Assembly: GCA_964003245.1 (NCBI GenBank)
Contig: CAXFIU010000004.1
Span: 1 to 53,636, forward strand
Reading direction: 5' to 3'
Source: MGIIb-O2 sp964003245
GTDB lineage: Archaea; Thermoplasmatota; Poseidoniia; Poseidoniales; Thalassarchaeaceae
DNA length: 53,636 nucleotides
Below the pieces are notes generated by a model, which was not told where the DNA came from, did not search any database, and saw only the letters and a program-made list of their open reading frames with translations. Position 1 is the first letter of the stretch. Every line of letters begins with the position of its first letter. Of this stretch, positions 24,577-33,857 are shown one piece after another. The translations under genes and the position numbers were made by a program.

Positions 24577-25896
24577 ATGGCATGGAGTAGAAAATCAGCG
24601 ATGTTTGCTTCGCTAGCGATTGCTCTATACCTTCTAGGACTAGTTTTGAGAAATCAACAATTAGTAACAGTAGCTGTAGTTCTTTTATCATTCCTTACAT
24701 GGGCTGCTTTCAGAACTACCAACGCAGATGTTTCGTCATCAGGAAGAAGATTAGATGATGACAATGCTACAGGTGGAATAGCTTTACAAAATCTTGTTGC
24801 CCTAAGAAAACTATCTTCTGCTCGTGTTTTTGAAGATGGTGAAATAGATGTTTCTATAAGAATCCAGAACAAATCAAATCTCTCCAAAGTTCTGGAAGTT
24901 AGAGACCGAGTACCTGAAGTAATGAGAATAAAGAAAGGAGCAAATTATGTCCTAATGGAATTAGGACCACAAAGAGAAACCGAGATTGCATATACTATTG
25001 AAGCGCCTCTGAGGGGTTTCTATACAATAGGACCTGTATGTATAAGAATTCAAGATACATTTGGCCTATTCCATAATGAAAGAGAGATTCATCTGTACGA
25101 TGATTTCTTAGTATTTCCAAAAATGGAAGATATCAAAGATGCATTAATTAAAAGTAGAGTCCCTAAGATTTTCACTGGAGCTGTAAATATTAGAAATCCT
25201 GGCGAAGGTTCAAATTTCTATAACCTCAGAGAATATGTCCCAGGCGATGCAATGAAGAAAGTTAATTGGAAAGCTACGGCAAGATCCGGTGGGAAATTAA
25301 TGGTTAATGAGTATGAAAGAGATGCTGTTAGTGACATAATTTTGTTAGTAGATAGCAGATCTGTATCCGAAACAGGACCTGTTAGTAGGAACTCTCTCGT
25401 TTACAGCACTAGAGCTGCTGCGAGCCTGTCTCAATACTTCCTATCAAGAAGAGATTCGGTAGGTGTAGTAGTTTATGGAGATGAGATTGTTTCCGTGGAC
25501 AGAGATACTGGCAAAAAACAACTATATGTCATCTTAACTAAATTGGCTGGAGCAATGGCAAAAGGAAACACTCCATTGAAAGTAGTTACAAATAGAATTT
25601 TACCTCACATTAATAGAGGAAGTCCGATTATCATATTGAGTCCATTGGAAGATGACCCTACTATAATTGATGCAGTTAGAGATTTGAGGTCTAGAAACTT
25701 CGATGTGACTATACTTTCTCCAAGTAGTTTGGAATTTGAGTTTGATGCAAGAAGACTAGATAGAACTGGATATGAATTACTAAAAACAGAAAGAGACATT
25801 CTAATGAGTGAATTAAGAGGATTAGGAGCTAATGTAATGGATTGGGAACCAGATATGCTACTGAATACTGCTCTTTCAGGCGCAAGAGGGTTCTGA
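24577..25896 (+). CDS. DUF58 domain protein, MoxR partner
   Basis: Two N-terminal membrane helices (about residues 8-45) are followed by a beta-rich region and the DUF58 core: PGEGSNFYNLREYVPGD, then RKVNWKATARSG-like sequence (KKVNWKATAR) and DIILLVDSRS, which begins a VWA-like fold with a metal-site-like DSRS. DUF58 proteins accompany MoxR ATPases and transglutaminase-like proteins in many prokaryotes. ATG 24577 is preceded by a strong AGGAGGT, the best Shine-Dalgarno sequence of the window; the in-frame TTG at 24571 is too close to it. Length 439 aa. The next gene begins 9 bases after its stop. Confidence 0.88.
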   Translation: MAWSRKSAMFASLAIALYLLGLVLRNQQLVTVAVVLLSFLTWAAFRTTNADVSSSGRRLDDDNATGGIALQNLVALRKLSSARVFEDGEIDVSIRIQNKSNLSKVLEVRDRVPEVMRIKKGANYVLMELGPQRETEIAYTIEAPLRGFYTIGPVCIRIQDTFGLFHNEREIHLYDDFLVFPKMEDIKDALIKSRVPKIFTGAVNIRNPGEGSNFYNLREYVPGDAMKKVNWKATARSGGKLMVNEYERDAVSDIILLVDSRSVSETGPVSRNSLVYSTRAAASLSQYFLSRRDSVGVVVYGDEIVSVDRDTGKKQLYVILTKLAGAMAKGNTPLKVVTNRILPHINRGSPIIILSPLEDDPTIIDAVRDLRSRNFDVTILSPSSLEFEFDARRLDRTGYELLKTERDILMSELRGLGANVMDWEPDMLLNTALSGARGF

Positions 25897-25905
25897 GGTG
25901 ATTTA

Positions 25906-26829
25906 ATGGTAGAGAAAAAATCAGATACTGCTCACCTATACGATGGAAAAACAATAAGATCTTCCGCTCCTAGTCGTAAGAAAGCTGCTGGAAGAATGAA
26001 AGGCAGTACTGAGATTCCTAAGGATGCCATTCCTGAAGTTCATGTGCCATCGGTAATTGAATCATTCTTTGGCGGTCCAATAGTAACGAAAACTAAATTC
26101 CTACCACCAGATAGAGTTGTTCAGACTTTGCAGATGTCTGCAGCTATCACACTAACTTTACTTTCCATTGTTACATTCACAGTAACTCCAGTATCTGGAA
26201 CTGCTTGGTTTTGGATAAGTAATACTATTGACATGCCATCAATTGGTGCATTAATACATCTAAGTTTGATTGCAATAGGTTTCATTGCGGGTATGTATGG
26301 AATATTCCAAAGGGAACAACGTGCTATTTTAATATCATATGTTATTCTAATTTTAGTCACAATAAGATTTGCTGGTAGTAAGGTAGAATTTGGAATAGAT
26401 TTGTTACCTGATGGCGAAATATCACAAAAATTGTTGTTAATAGCATATGCTCTTTTCCTTGTAATGTACATTGAACTCACAAGTGGAATAATTAGATTCT
26501 CAATGCTTGATAAGTCAATTAGGACTGGAGAAGTTTATGTTATGAATGTAAAGAAAATAACAAGGCAATATTATAGATCCCTAATGATTACACCATTAAT
26601 TGCAGGATTTGTAGCTTTAATTACTCTAATGATTAATCTAATTATTCCATCAATAGTTGGACTCTTAGGAAGTGATGCTGCTGCTGCAAGATTAGCAGAA
26701 AGTGTTGAACTGACTTCCGTCTATGGTGTTGCACTTGGTACTGCTGTTGTGTTCATGGTTGTAGCATCTGCGTTTGCAGTTAATTTACCAGTTAGACTTG
26801 CACAAATGAGAGAGAACAGTAGTAAATAA
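25906..26829 (+). CDS. Multi-pass membrane protein of the MoxR operon
   Basis: Not recognised. A polar, basic N-terminal region of about 70 residues precedes six to seven hydrophobic segments (near residues 76-95, 108-130, 140-160, 180-205, 228-250 and 272-295). It is preceded by a GAGGTGATT ribosome site and closes the DUF4350-moxR-DUF58 operon; one base after its stop the convergent aroC ends. It may be the membrane client or anchor of the MoxR/DUF58 machinery, but no motif supports a specific role. Length 307 aa. Confidence 0.7.
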   Translation: MVEKKSDTAHLYDGKTIRSSAPSRKKAAGRMKGSTEIPKDAIPEVHVPSVIESFFGGPIVTKTKFLPPDRVVQTLQMSAAITLTLLSIVTFTVTPVSGTAWFWISNTIDMPSIGALIHLSLIAIGFIAGMYGIFQREQRAILISYVILILVTIRFAGSKVEFGIDLLPDGEISQKLLLIAYALFLVMYIELTSGIIRFSMLDKSIRTGEVYVMNVKKITRQYYRSLMITPLIAGFVALITLMINLIIPSIVGLLGSDAAAARLAESVELTSVYGVALGTAVVFMVVASAFAVNLPVRLAQMRENSSK

Positions 26830-27927
26830 TTACTCAAGGTATCCTCCAATAAGTCCTAAGTCAGAGATTACTAATATAGCTACGGCTTCAACTACAGGTA
26901 CAGCTCGAGGACCTAGTACTGGGTCATGCCTTCCGTGAACCTTGAGTGGCTTTTTCTCACCACTAGGGAGGTGTAAAGTTGATTGTTCTCTAGCTAAGCT
27001 ACTAGGTGGCTTGAAATGGACTACGACCCTGATAGCAGCACTTGTTGAACGACCCCCCAATGCACCATCTGCATCGCCTGATTCTGAGCCATCAAGGATT
27101 GGATTGCCATTTTCTAAAGACCATGCGTCATTATTCTCTGAACCTCGCATTTTTGACGTAGCAAATCCATGTGAAAACTCAACCGCTCTAGCACCGGGAA
27201 TAGCCATTAGACCTCGTGCTAATGCCGGTTCGATACCGTCAAACCATGGCTCACCAACTCCAATTGGAAGTCCTTCTACCAATAATTCAACAGTTGATCC
27301 GATTGAGTCAAGATCTTTTCTTACAGAGTCAAGTAAGTCAGACATTGCAGAAACAGATTCTGGATCCCTGCAATTCAATCTTGACATATCAGTTCCTTGT
27401 TTTAATGGAGATTTTCTATCTAATTCAAATAATGGTTTAGATGAAATATCTCCAACACTGGATAAATGAGCAGTACAAGACCAACCTGCAGAATCAAGTA
27501 AACTTCTGGCTTGACTTCCTGCTGCTACCAGTCCAAAGGTAAGTCTTGCAGATTGTGAACCACCACCACGTAAATCACTGGCACCATCTGATCGAATATG
27601 TTCAACCATATCTGCATGTCCAGGACGAGGGTGATCCGGTAAAAATGAGTAATCTTTTGAGCGGACATCTGAATTATAAGTTATCAAAAGTATAGGCCAT
27701 CCAGTCGCTAATCCATCATGTACTCCTGACATAATCTCACAATTATCAATCTCTGCTCTTGTAGAGAGGCCTTTACGCCCAGGTTTTCTCCTATTTATGA
27801 AATCTAAAAGAGCATCGTTGTCGATTTTAGTACCAGCAGGTAGACCTTCTAATAATGCACCTACACACCTACCATGACTTTCGCCAAAAAGAGTCACGCG
27901 TAGGCGCTCCCCAATCCTCATGCTCAT
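26830..27927 (-). CDS. aroC: Chorismate synthase
   Basis: Converts 5-enolpyruvylshikimate 3-phosphate to chorismate using reduced FMN. The signatures are near complete: GESHGRCVGALLEGLPAG (about residues 12-29), RRKPGRKGLSTRAE, GGGSQSARLT and the C-terminal RHDPVLGPRAVPVVEA with the catalytic Asp-containing RHD. Length (365 aa) is typical of full-length AroC. ATG 27927 shares its A with the TGA stop of the shikimate kinase gene, so translation is coupled. It is the last gene of aroA'-aroB'-aroK-aroC and ends one base from the convergent membrane gene. Confidence 0.95.
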   Translation of the reverse strand: MSMRIGERLRVTLFGESHGRCVGALLEGLPAGTKIDNDALLDFINRRKPGRKGLSTRAEIDNCEIMSGVHDGLATGWPILLITYNSDVRSKDYSFLPDHPRPGHADMVEHIRSDGASDLRGGGSQSARLTFGLVAAGSQARSLLDSAGWSCTAHLSSVGDISSKPLFELDRKSPLKQGTDMSRLNCRDPESVSAMSDLLDSVRKDLDSIGSTVELLVEGLPIGVGEPWFDGIEPALARGLMAIPGARAVEFSHGFATSKMRGSENNDAWSLENGNPILDGSESGDADGALGGRSTSAAIRVVVHFKPPSSLAREQSTLHLPSGEKKPLKVHGRHDPVLGPRAVPVVEAVAILVISDLGLIGGYLE

Positions 27928-28778
27928 CAAATCAACTCCGGAAAATTATTATCAATAAAATTTGTTTCAATAATCTCATAACCCGAATTATAGAGAACTT
28001 TACGAATTGTTTCTGAGTCTTGAATGAAACTTACAACAGAAATTGAAGGCCCCGACCCACTAATACCTGCCGCAATAGCTCCTTTAGCAATCAATTTATT
28101 GCAAATTCTAACTGCCTCGTCATCTTCTGTTGCAGCAGCCACTGCCATACCATTAGTCGAAATTGCTTGAAAAATAGAGTCTTTGAAAATTGAATCTAAT
28201 GCACGTTCAAAAATTCTCGATTGTTCTTTAAAGCTACTAACTTTTACAATATTTGATCTACTTCCTCTTAGAATTAAAAATATAATCATTTCATCTTCAA
28301 TTTTCCCTTCTAAAATTACCGATTCAGAAGCAGACTTTTTTGGATCAACTAATTTCCATCCACTTGATATCGAAGCCCAAGTGTCGTCCATACTACCAGT
28401 AATTGTACAGCCACATTTTCGTTGTGAAGAGACTGCAATATCAACTATTTCAGATTCATTAAGACCAGCCCAAGTGGCCTCATTCAATGCTTTAATTGCT
28501 GCACAAGAAATTGCTGAACTTGATTTTAAACCTTGACCAATTGGAATTTCTGAAGAAACTTGCCAACCATATTTATCTGGTAAGGGAAAACCATGTTCTT
28601 TCCAAACCATTTCTATTGATTGGAATAATTGATGAAAATCATCTTTTATTTCTTGTGGCTCTGAAACTAATTTTACTTTTGCCTTAAGATTAATCCCTAT
28701 AGAACAACCTTTGTCTAGACCTAAAGCGTGCAATATTGAAATTGCTGCATTGGATTCCGCTTCGGCTAGAATATTCAT
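27927..28778 (-). CDS. aroK: Archaeal shikimate kinase (GHMP superfamily)
   Basis: Phosphorylates shikimate. This is the archaeal, GHMP-fold enzyme, unrelated to bacterial AroK/AroL: it has SSEIPIGQGLKSSSAISCAA (the ATP loop, about residues 75-94) and the C-terminal glycine motif AGISGSGPSISVV. CGCTITGSMDDTWASISSG is the lineage-typical central motif with an invariant Asp. Length 283 aa matches. It overlaps the upstream type II dehydroquinate synthase gene by ATGA and the downstream aroC by one base, which makes the assignment to the shikimate pathway firm. Confidence 0.93.
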   Translation of the reverse strand: MNILAEAESNAAISILHALGLDKGCSIGINLKAKVKLVSEPQEIKDDFHQLFQSIEMVWKEHGFPLPDKYGWQVSSEIPIGQGLKSSSAISCAAIKALNEATWAGLNESEIVDIAVSSQRKCGCTITGSMDDTWASISSGWKLVDPKKSASESVILEGKIEDEMIIFLILRGSRSNIVKVSSFKEQSRIFERALDSIFKDSIFQAISTNGMAVAAATEDDEAVRICNKLIAKGAIAAGISGSGPSISVVSFIQDSETIRKVLYNSGYEIIETNFIDNNFPELI

Positions 28779-29728
28779 TTTTCAGTCATCTCCCCCTCAA
28801 TTGCTTTCCCAATATGCCTCATTTGATTCTGATGTCGAATTATTATTTCATCATTAATTTCCAAATCAGTAACTGATAATGCATTTCCGAATTTATCTAT
28901 TAATCTAACCGTTTCTGCCTGTTGTAATATTATTTGACCAACTTCCTCATTTTTTGCTTTGAATCTGATAATTAGGAATGGTCTTCTTTCAATCTTTAAT
29001 CTTCCAATAATACAATTTCTTATATGGCCGGAGGAAGAAATAACTGCTACCTCATCTCCCGCTTTTAACTCAGAAAGGTACCGAGTTGAATTGTCCGACA
29101 TTAATACGTAAGAATGGACTGAGCCTGCATTAACCCTGAAGGGTCTTGAAGGAACAAATTGAGATTCTATTGTTTCCCCATGCACCAAAGCTAGTAAAGA
29201 AGCGTTAGAACCAATAACCATACCTTCACCAATTTCTAATCTTTCAATTAGATCAACACATACTCTTTCACCTACTCCACTAGAATCAATTGAGAATATT
29301 TGAGCAGTGGCCATCTCAACAACAGATGATGGTTTTTCATTATTTGAGATTTTTTTCGAAGCTATAACTGCAGCAGCATCCCATAATTCATTGTTACTCG
29401 CAGGCATCATTATTGCATCTACACCATGTTCAAGAGCAAATGCTGCTCCATTTAAATCAACAATTTTATCAATTGCGACAGATATTCTTGTTCCACTTCC
29501 TTGAGATATTGAGACTAGATTTTCTAAGGGTATCATTGTCCAATCAGAACATCTAACAAGTATCCAAGGTATCATACCAATCAAAGAAATCGCTTCTTCT
29601 TGAGAATTAGCATCATCAAGATAGATTTCTGCAACGTCAGAATCATTACCAGTCCATATTCTAGAACATAATTCATGAGGAGATTCCGAGTAAGAATCTT
29701 GCCAAAGTTCCACAATATCAACTCTCAA
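28775..29728 (-). CDS. aroB': 3-dehydroquinate synthase II (AroB')
   Basis: Archaeal enzyme that oxidises and cyclises 2-amino-3,7-dideoxy-threo-hept-6-ulosonate to 3-dehydroquinate with NAD. The conserved second half carries GVGERVCVDLIERL, EGMVIGSNASLLALVHGET and VPSRPFRVNAGSVHSYV (about residues 161-220), characteristic of the family. At 317 aa it is slightly shorter than the 330-370 usual. The start appears to be TTG 29728, inside the end of aroA' (11-base overlap); a GTG a few codons in is the alternative. It follows aroA', its immediate biochemical predecessor. Confidence 0.92.
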   Translation of the reverse strand: MRVDIVELWQDSYSESPHELCSRIWTGNDSDVAEIYLDDANSQEEAISLIGMIPWILVRCSDWTMIPLENLVSISQGSGTRISVAIDKIVDLNGAAFALEHGVDAIMMPASNNELWDAAAVIASKKISNNEKPSSVVEMATAQIFSIDSSGVGERVCVDLIERLEIGEGMVIGSNASLLALVHGETIESQFVPSRPFRVNAGSVHSYVLMSDNSTRYLSELKAGDEVAVISSSGHIRNCIIGRLKIERRPFLIIRFKAKNEEVGQIILQQAETVRLIDKFGNALSVTDLEINDEIIIRHQNQMRHIGKAIEGEMTEK

Positions 29729-30515
29729 GTAATTTTGAAGCCTCGGAAGAAGTTGAATTTTCGTGAACGACCGCTCTCAGTGCTTCGACACAGGATCTCG
29801 GATTATTGGAGCCGAAAACTTGCCTCCCAATACATACTCCTGAACCACCTGCAGAAATTGCTAATTCCACAATTTCAAGTAGTTCAGTAAATGATATACC
29901 TCTGGGGCCACCAGAGATTAGAACTGGAATAGGTACTGCTTGACAAACTAATTTGAATGACTCGACATCTCCAGTCCACGGAACTTTGACAACATCACAT
30001 CCCAATTCCCAAGCCACTCTAGCGGCGTGTGCTACTCCGTTGGTTATATCTCCTGGTGCAATTTTTAGTAACGGACCTCGAGGATAAATCATTCCAAGAG
30101 TAGGAATTCCTAACGGTAATGCTTCACCAGTTAAATCTCCCATTTCTTTAATCATCTCAGATTCAAAAGGATCTCCAAGATTAATTTGTGCTGAAACAGC
30201 AGTAGCTCCGCGAATAAGGCACTCATCAGCAGTAGCTACCCTAACTTTGTATTGATCTTTTTCTCCAGCATTAACTGTAGAGACGGAAACATGGCAAACG
30301 AAATTACTCCATCCGATATTTTCTACAAAGTGACTCAAAACACCTTTCTGAAGAATAATTGCGTCTGCGCCACCAGAAATACAGGAAGAAACTAAATCAT
30401 CCATATTCTCAAGGCCTTTTTCAGGATATGCCGAAATCCCATGATCCATGGGTATCCAAACTCCTCTGCCATTAGGTAAAATCCTAGCAAGACGATCTAC
30501 AAGTCCTTCCACCAT
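29718..30515 (-). CDS. aroA': 2-amino-3,7-dideoxy-D-threo-hept-6-ulosonate synthase (AroA')
   Basis: Class I aldolase-type enzyme condensing aspartate semialdehyde with a deoxyhexosulose phosphate, the first step of the archaeal alternative shikimate route. WIPMDHGIS at the start, the Schiff-base Lys in CDVVKVPWTG and the phosphate-binding LISGGPRG are the DhnA/ADTH synthase signatures. Pairing with type II dehydroquinate synthase separates it from plain fructose-bisphosphate aldolase. ATG 30515 has GAGGAATC before it. Length 265 aa. It heads the four-gene operon; its promoter must lie in the 73-base gap shared with the end of the exonuclease gene. Confidence 0.92.
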   Translation of the reverse strand: MVEGLVDRLARILPNGRGVWIPMDHGISAYPEKGLENMDDLVSSCISGGADAIILQKGVLSHFVENIGWSNFVCHVSVSTVNAGEKDQYKVRVATADECLIRGATAVSAQINLGDPFESEMIKEMGDLTGEALPLGIPTLGMIYPRGPLLKIAPGDITNGVAHAARVAWELGCDVVKVPWTGDVESFKLVCQAVPIPVLISGGPRGISFTELLEIVELAISAGGSGVCIGRQVFGSNNPRSCVEALRAVVHENSTSSEASKLLES

Positions 30516-30556
30516 GATTCCTCGCCCGCTGTCTTACTCTTGAAATGTATCGTATT

Positions 30557-30582
30557 AAAAAAAAGAACAAAAATCTGAAAAA
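30557..30582 (-). terminator. T-tract terminator after the exonuclease III operon
   Basis: Read on the minus strand, three T-runs (TTTTT, TTTTT and TTTTTTTT) follow the xthA stop within 35 bases. Repeated T-tracts without a strong hairpin are the usual archaeal terminator form. It would separate the ABC/xthA operon from the aro operon downstream on the same strand. Confidence 0.6.
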
Positions 30583-30588
30583 TAGCAA

Positions 30589-31368
30589 TTAAATATCTAA
30601 ATCAATTATCAAAGGTGCATGATCAGAGACAGTAAGTCCTCCTTCTCTCAATATCCTTGCAGATTGGAAAATCTCCAATGCAGCATCATTAGCAAGAGCA
30701 TAATCTATTCTCCATCCCCTGTTTAGAGCTCTCGCTTGGCCTCTATTAGACCACCAAGAATATGGTCCCTTAACATCACCCGAATCAATCCTCAAAAGAT
30801 CATGCCAGCCAATTGAAAGAAATCTGGTGAACCATTCTCGTTCATGAATTAAGAAACCAGAAGTATTTCTATTACCTGATGGATTCCAAATATCATTTTC
30901 TGTATGTGCAATATTTAGATCTCCACAGAGCAAAACTGGTTCATCTAAGCCTACAAATTTCTTAGACCAAATAAGTAAGTCTTCTAACCATTGATCTTTA
31001 AATTTTTGTCTTTCAATATTAGCTCCACCATTGGGAAGATAAATATTGATACAATGAAGACCTCCATGTTTTGTATGAAGTACTCGCCCTTCAGAGTCAT
31101 CGACATCAATATTAGTAGATATTCCACGACCTTCTTCGGAAATTCCTATTCTTGACCAAGTTGAGACTCCAGAATATCCTTTTTTCTGAGCGGGGTGCCA
31201 AATAATTTCATGCCCACCTACTGGTTGCCAATCTTTAGGCATCTGTTCTGGCAAAGCTCTTACTTCTTGGAATAACCAAATATCGCTATCAATTTCATCG
31301 ATGAAATTATCAAGACCCTTTCGATTAGCAGCTCTAATTCCATTAAGGTTCCAAGTAACAATACGCAT
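30589..31368 (-). CDS. xthA: Exodeoxyribonuclease III / AP endonuclease
   Basis: Base-excision repair nuclease of the exonuclease-endonuclease-phosphatase family. Mg2+/catalytic motifs in order: TWNLNGIRAA, LFQEVRA (metal Glu), IYLPNGG, LLCGDLNIAHTE (Asp, Asn), RIDYALAN and the final SDHAPLIIDL (Asp-His). The WWSN and RGWRIDY stretches are typical of the ExoA/XthA branch. Length 260 aa. ATG 31368 matches the family N-terminus; GTG 31374 is in frame. It begins 10 bases after an ABC permease gene and is probably read from that operon although the functions seem unrelated. Confidence 0.93.
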   Translation of the reverse strand: MRIVTWNLNGIRAANRKGLDNFIDEIDSDIWLFQEVRALPEQMPKDWQPVGGHEIIWHPAQKKGYSGVSTWSRIGISEEGRGISTNIDVDDSEGRVLHTKHGGLHCINIYLPNGGANIERQKFKDQWLEDLLIWSKKFVGLDEPVLLCGDLNIAHTENDIWNPSGNRNTSGFLIHEREWFTRFLSIGWHDLLRIDSGDVKGPYSWWSNRGQARALNRGWRIDYALANDAALEIFQSARILREGGLTVSDHAPLIIDLDI

Positions 31369-31378
31369 ATTCACACCA

Positions 31379-33841
31379 TTAAGATAGATCTTTTACTTTC
31401 TCTATTAAATCCATATTTCTAAGTCTCCAAATACCAATTGGAACCATGGCAACTGCAATTACTAACACTATGGCCATAAGTTGGTATGCAACACTAGGTA
31501 TGAGAACAACAGGGAAGTAGAATTGCCAAGTGGAAAATGATGCAGCTAAACCTACTGCTCCACCAAAGGCAAAAAGAATCCCGAAAAGACCACCGATTAG
31601 TCCAATTAGTAAACTTTCGAATAATAGCATGATTGTCAAACTCTTTGTTGACGCACCTAAAACTCTGAGTGTGGCAAGTTCAAAATCTCTCTCGGCAATA
31701 TTCATTACCATCGTGTTGAACATTACTGCAAGTGTGAATAAAACTCCTAAGCCCATAATTGCTGTGAAAATTTGAGTCTGTTGCTCTAAAAGAACTTCAA
31801 TACCTCTTATCATCGTATTTCTTTCTTGCACTCCACTAGATATTTCACCTAATTCTTCATCGACTGCAATACCTTCGGGTAAATCAAGATAAACAGCAGT
31901 GGCATTTATGCCCATAATCTCAGCTAAGTCAGTTTGAAAAAAGAACATTGTACGAGCAAATTCACCCCTTACAGAACCAACAATTTCAACTTCTACATCA
32001 TTTCCAGAAATTGAGATAGTTCGCTTTTCACCAACATCCCAGCCACTCATTTCCAGCGAACCTTCATCCATTAATACTTGAACTAAAGACAATCCAGGAA
32101 TTGGATTTAAACCTTCAATTAAGTTTGTTTCCCTCATAGATTCACCGTCTTTAAATCCACCTAAACCAACCAAAATAAAATTCCTTTGTAAATCAGAGGA
32201 ATCTATCAAAGTTCCTGTAGGTGCCTCTATGATTATCTCATATGAAGCACCATTTTCTTCGGCCCATTCAATTACTGAACCTTCACTATCTGGTTGTACG
32301 TAGACTTGTGCATCCCAAGTTTGGCCCTCTTTTAGGCCATCCACTATCGTATCAGTAAGGCCAACTGACATCATTTGAATGGAACCAGCAAGCATTAGTG
32401 ATATCCCTATAGCTAGAAATGTCATCAAAAGTCTATGTGGTTTTCTAAGACTTGAACGTAAAGAAAGACCCATTAGAGTTGGCATCCAACTTGTTATATT
32501 ACGTAATAATTCTGAACCCATTCTAATTTCTGAGTTGCCACTTAGAACTTCTAATGGCTCTATTGTTGTAGCCTTGAAGGCAGGATATACTCCTGAAATG
32601 AATACAATTAACATAGTTATTCCAATTGTCGATAAATATACATCATTTGGAATGTCTCTATCAATAATTGGTAAACCGACTATTCCTTCATAGAAATCCA
32701 ACATTGCATTCATCCCAATCGGACCTGAAAGCACACCTAATACACACCCATAGGATCCAATTACAAGAGGAGCAATAAGATATCCAGACATTATTGATTT
32801 ACGAGGCACCCCCAAAGTTCTGAGAATGGCTATTTCACGTGTCTGACTTTGAACAAGTCTCTGAAGACTCAAAGCAATTGTTATAGCGGCAATAAATTGG
32901 ATTAATACAGTAAATGGTGCAGCCATCTTTTTTGCACCTTCCAAATCCTGTCTCATTAATTCAACAGACTCTACTTGTCCACGATCACGTATACGGCCAT
33001 CTAATCCAGTTTCTTCTAAAGAAGTAATTACAGATTCTTTGAAAACATCCATATCGTCTCCTTCATATTCTTCAGTATCAGAAAGATCGAAAGAAGGTGT
33101 TCCTTCGATATCAAGCATTACATTATTAGCCGAACCAAGAGGTAAACCAGTGAGCCTTTGCATACCAATTTCAGACAAATAACCAACAACAAATTTACCT
33201 GATTCAGGAGGGAAAAGTGAACCCTCAGGAGCCATATAAATATGCATTGGATGATAAGCAAAACCAACTATTGTGAAATTCATACTTCCTTCACCTATTC
33301 CTATACTGACCACGTCTTGTAATTCCAAAGAAAGAGCTTCTTTAACATGGGCATCGATTACTATATCCGTTTCAGAAAAGGACGAAGTGCCCTCAGAGTA
33401 TCCTTCGGGAAACCAAATTTTATTTATTTCGGAATCCGGTGGAATTCCATGCCAAACAGAATTAATCACATGGTTTCCTGTTTTATTGTTATGAAACATT
33501 GCTCCACTAAGAACTAGTCTACCTTCGCAACCATCTAATTCTTCTGAATTACTAGGCCAAGAAGAGTTAATCTCAGAACATAAAGATTCTACTTCATCTG
33601 ATGACCAAATTGTACTGCTATTATCAATCCACAAATCAGCCAAATTAGTACCCGATTCACTATCTTCGTAAATTGAATCATACATTGGACCGAGATTCGC
33701 AGCATATCCGCCAAATGTGATACCAGCAAAAACACCGACAAATATCATTCCTGTAACGGCAGTTAATCTTATCCTAGTACCCCATAAACTCCTAGCAAGT
33801 CGTTTATTCAACAGATTAGTTTTATTTTCTAATGAAAACAT
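31379..33841 (-). CDS. ABC transporter permease with two FtsX domains
   Basis: A MacB/LolC-type permease. One N-terminal helix (TAVTGMIFVGVFAGITFGG) is followed by a large outer domain, an FtsX domain with three to four helices (about residues 310-425), a helix near 475, a second outer domain (about 500-680), and a final FtsX domain (about 690-815). LQRLVQSQTREIAILRTLGV and ERDFELATLRVLGAS are the paired cytoplasmic coupling elements. Such permeases either move lipids or lipoproteins or transmit force without transport. It works with the ATPase encoded 16 bases upstream. Length 820 aa. Confidence 0.9.
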   Translation of the reverse strand: MFSLENKTNLLNKRLARSLWGTRIRLTAVTGMIFVGVFAGITFGGYAANLGPMYDSIYEDSESGTNLADLWIDNSSTIWSSDEVESLCSEINSSWPSNSEELDGCEGRLVLSGAMFHNNKTGNHVINSVWHGIPPDSEINKIWFPEGYSEGTSSFSETDIVIDAHVKEALSLELQDVVSIGIGEGSMNFTIVGFAYHPMHIYMAPEGSLFPPESGKFVVGYLSEIGMQRLTGLPLGSANNVMLDIEGTPSFDLSDTEEYEGDDMDVFKESVITSLEETGLDGRIRDRGQVESVELMRQDLEGAKKMAAPFTVLIQFIAAITIALSLQRLVQSQTREIAILRTLGVPRKSIMSGYLIAPLVIGSYGCVLGVLSGPIGMNAMLDFYEGIVGLPIIDRDIPNDVYLSTIGITMLIVFISGVYPAFKATTIEPLEVLSGNSEIRMGSELLRNITSWMPTLMGLSLRSSLRKPHRLLMTFLAIGISLMLAGSIQMMSVGLTDTIVDGLKEGQTWDAQVYVQPDSEGSVIEWAEENGASYEIIIEAPTGTLIDSSDLQRNFILVGLGGFKDGESMRETNLIEGLNPIPGLSLVQVLMDEGSLEMSGWDVGEKRTISISGNDVEVEIVGSVRGEFARTMFFFQTDLAEIMGINATAVYLDLPEGIAVDEELGEISSGVQERNTMIRGIEVLLEQQTQIFTAIMGLGVLFTLAVMFNTMVMNIAERDFELATLRVLGASTKSLTIMLLFESLLIGLIGGLFGILFAFGGAVGLAASFSTWQFYFPVVLIPSVAYQLMAIVLVIAVAMVPIGIWRLRNMDLIEKVKDLS

Positions 33842-33857
33842 AATCTCATCTCACGAT

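Noticed and set aside
26942..27469. 175-codon plus-strand frame opposite aroC
   Set aside because: aroC motifs on the minus strand are complete; the opposing frame is low complexity and lacks a ribosome site or family match.
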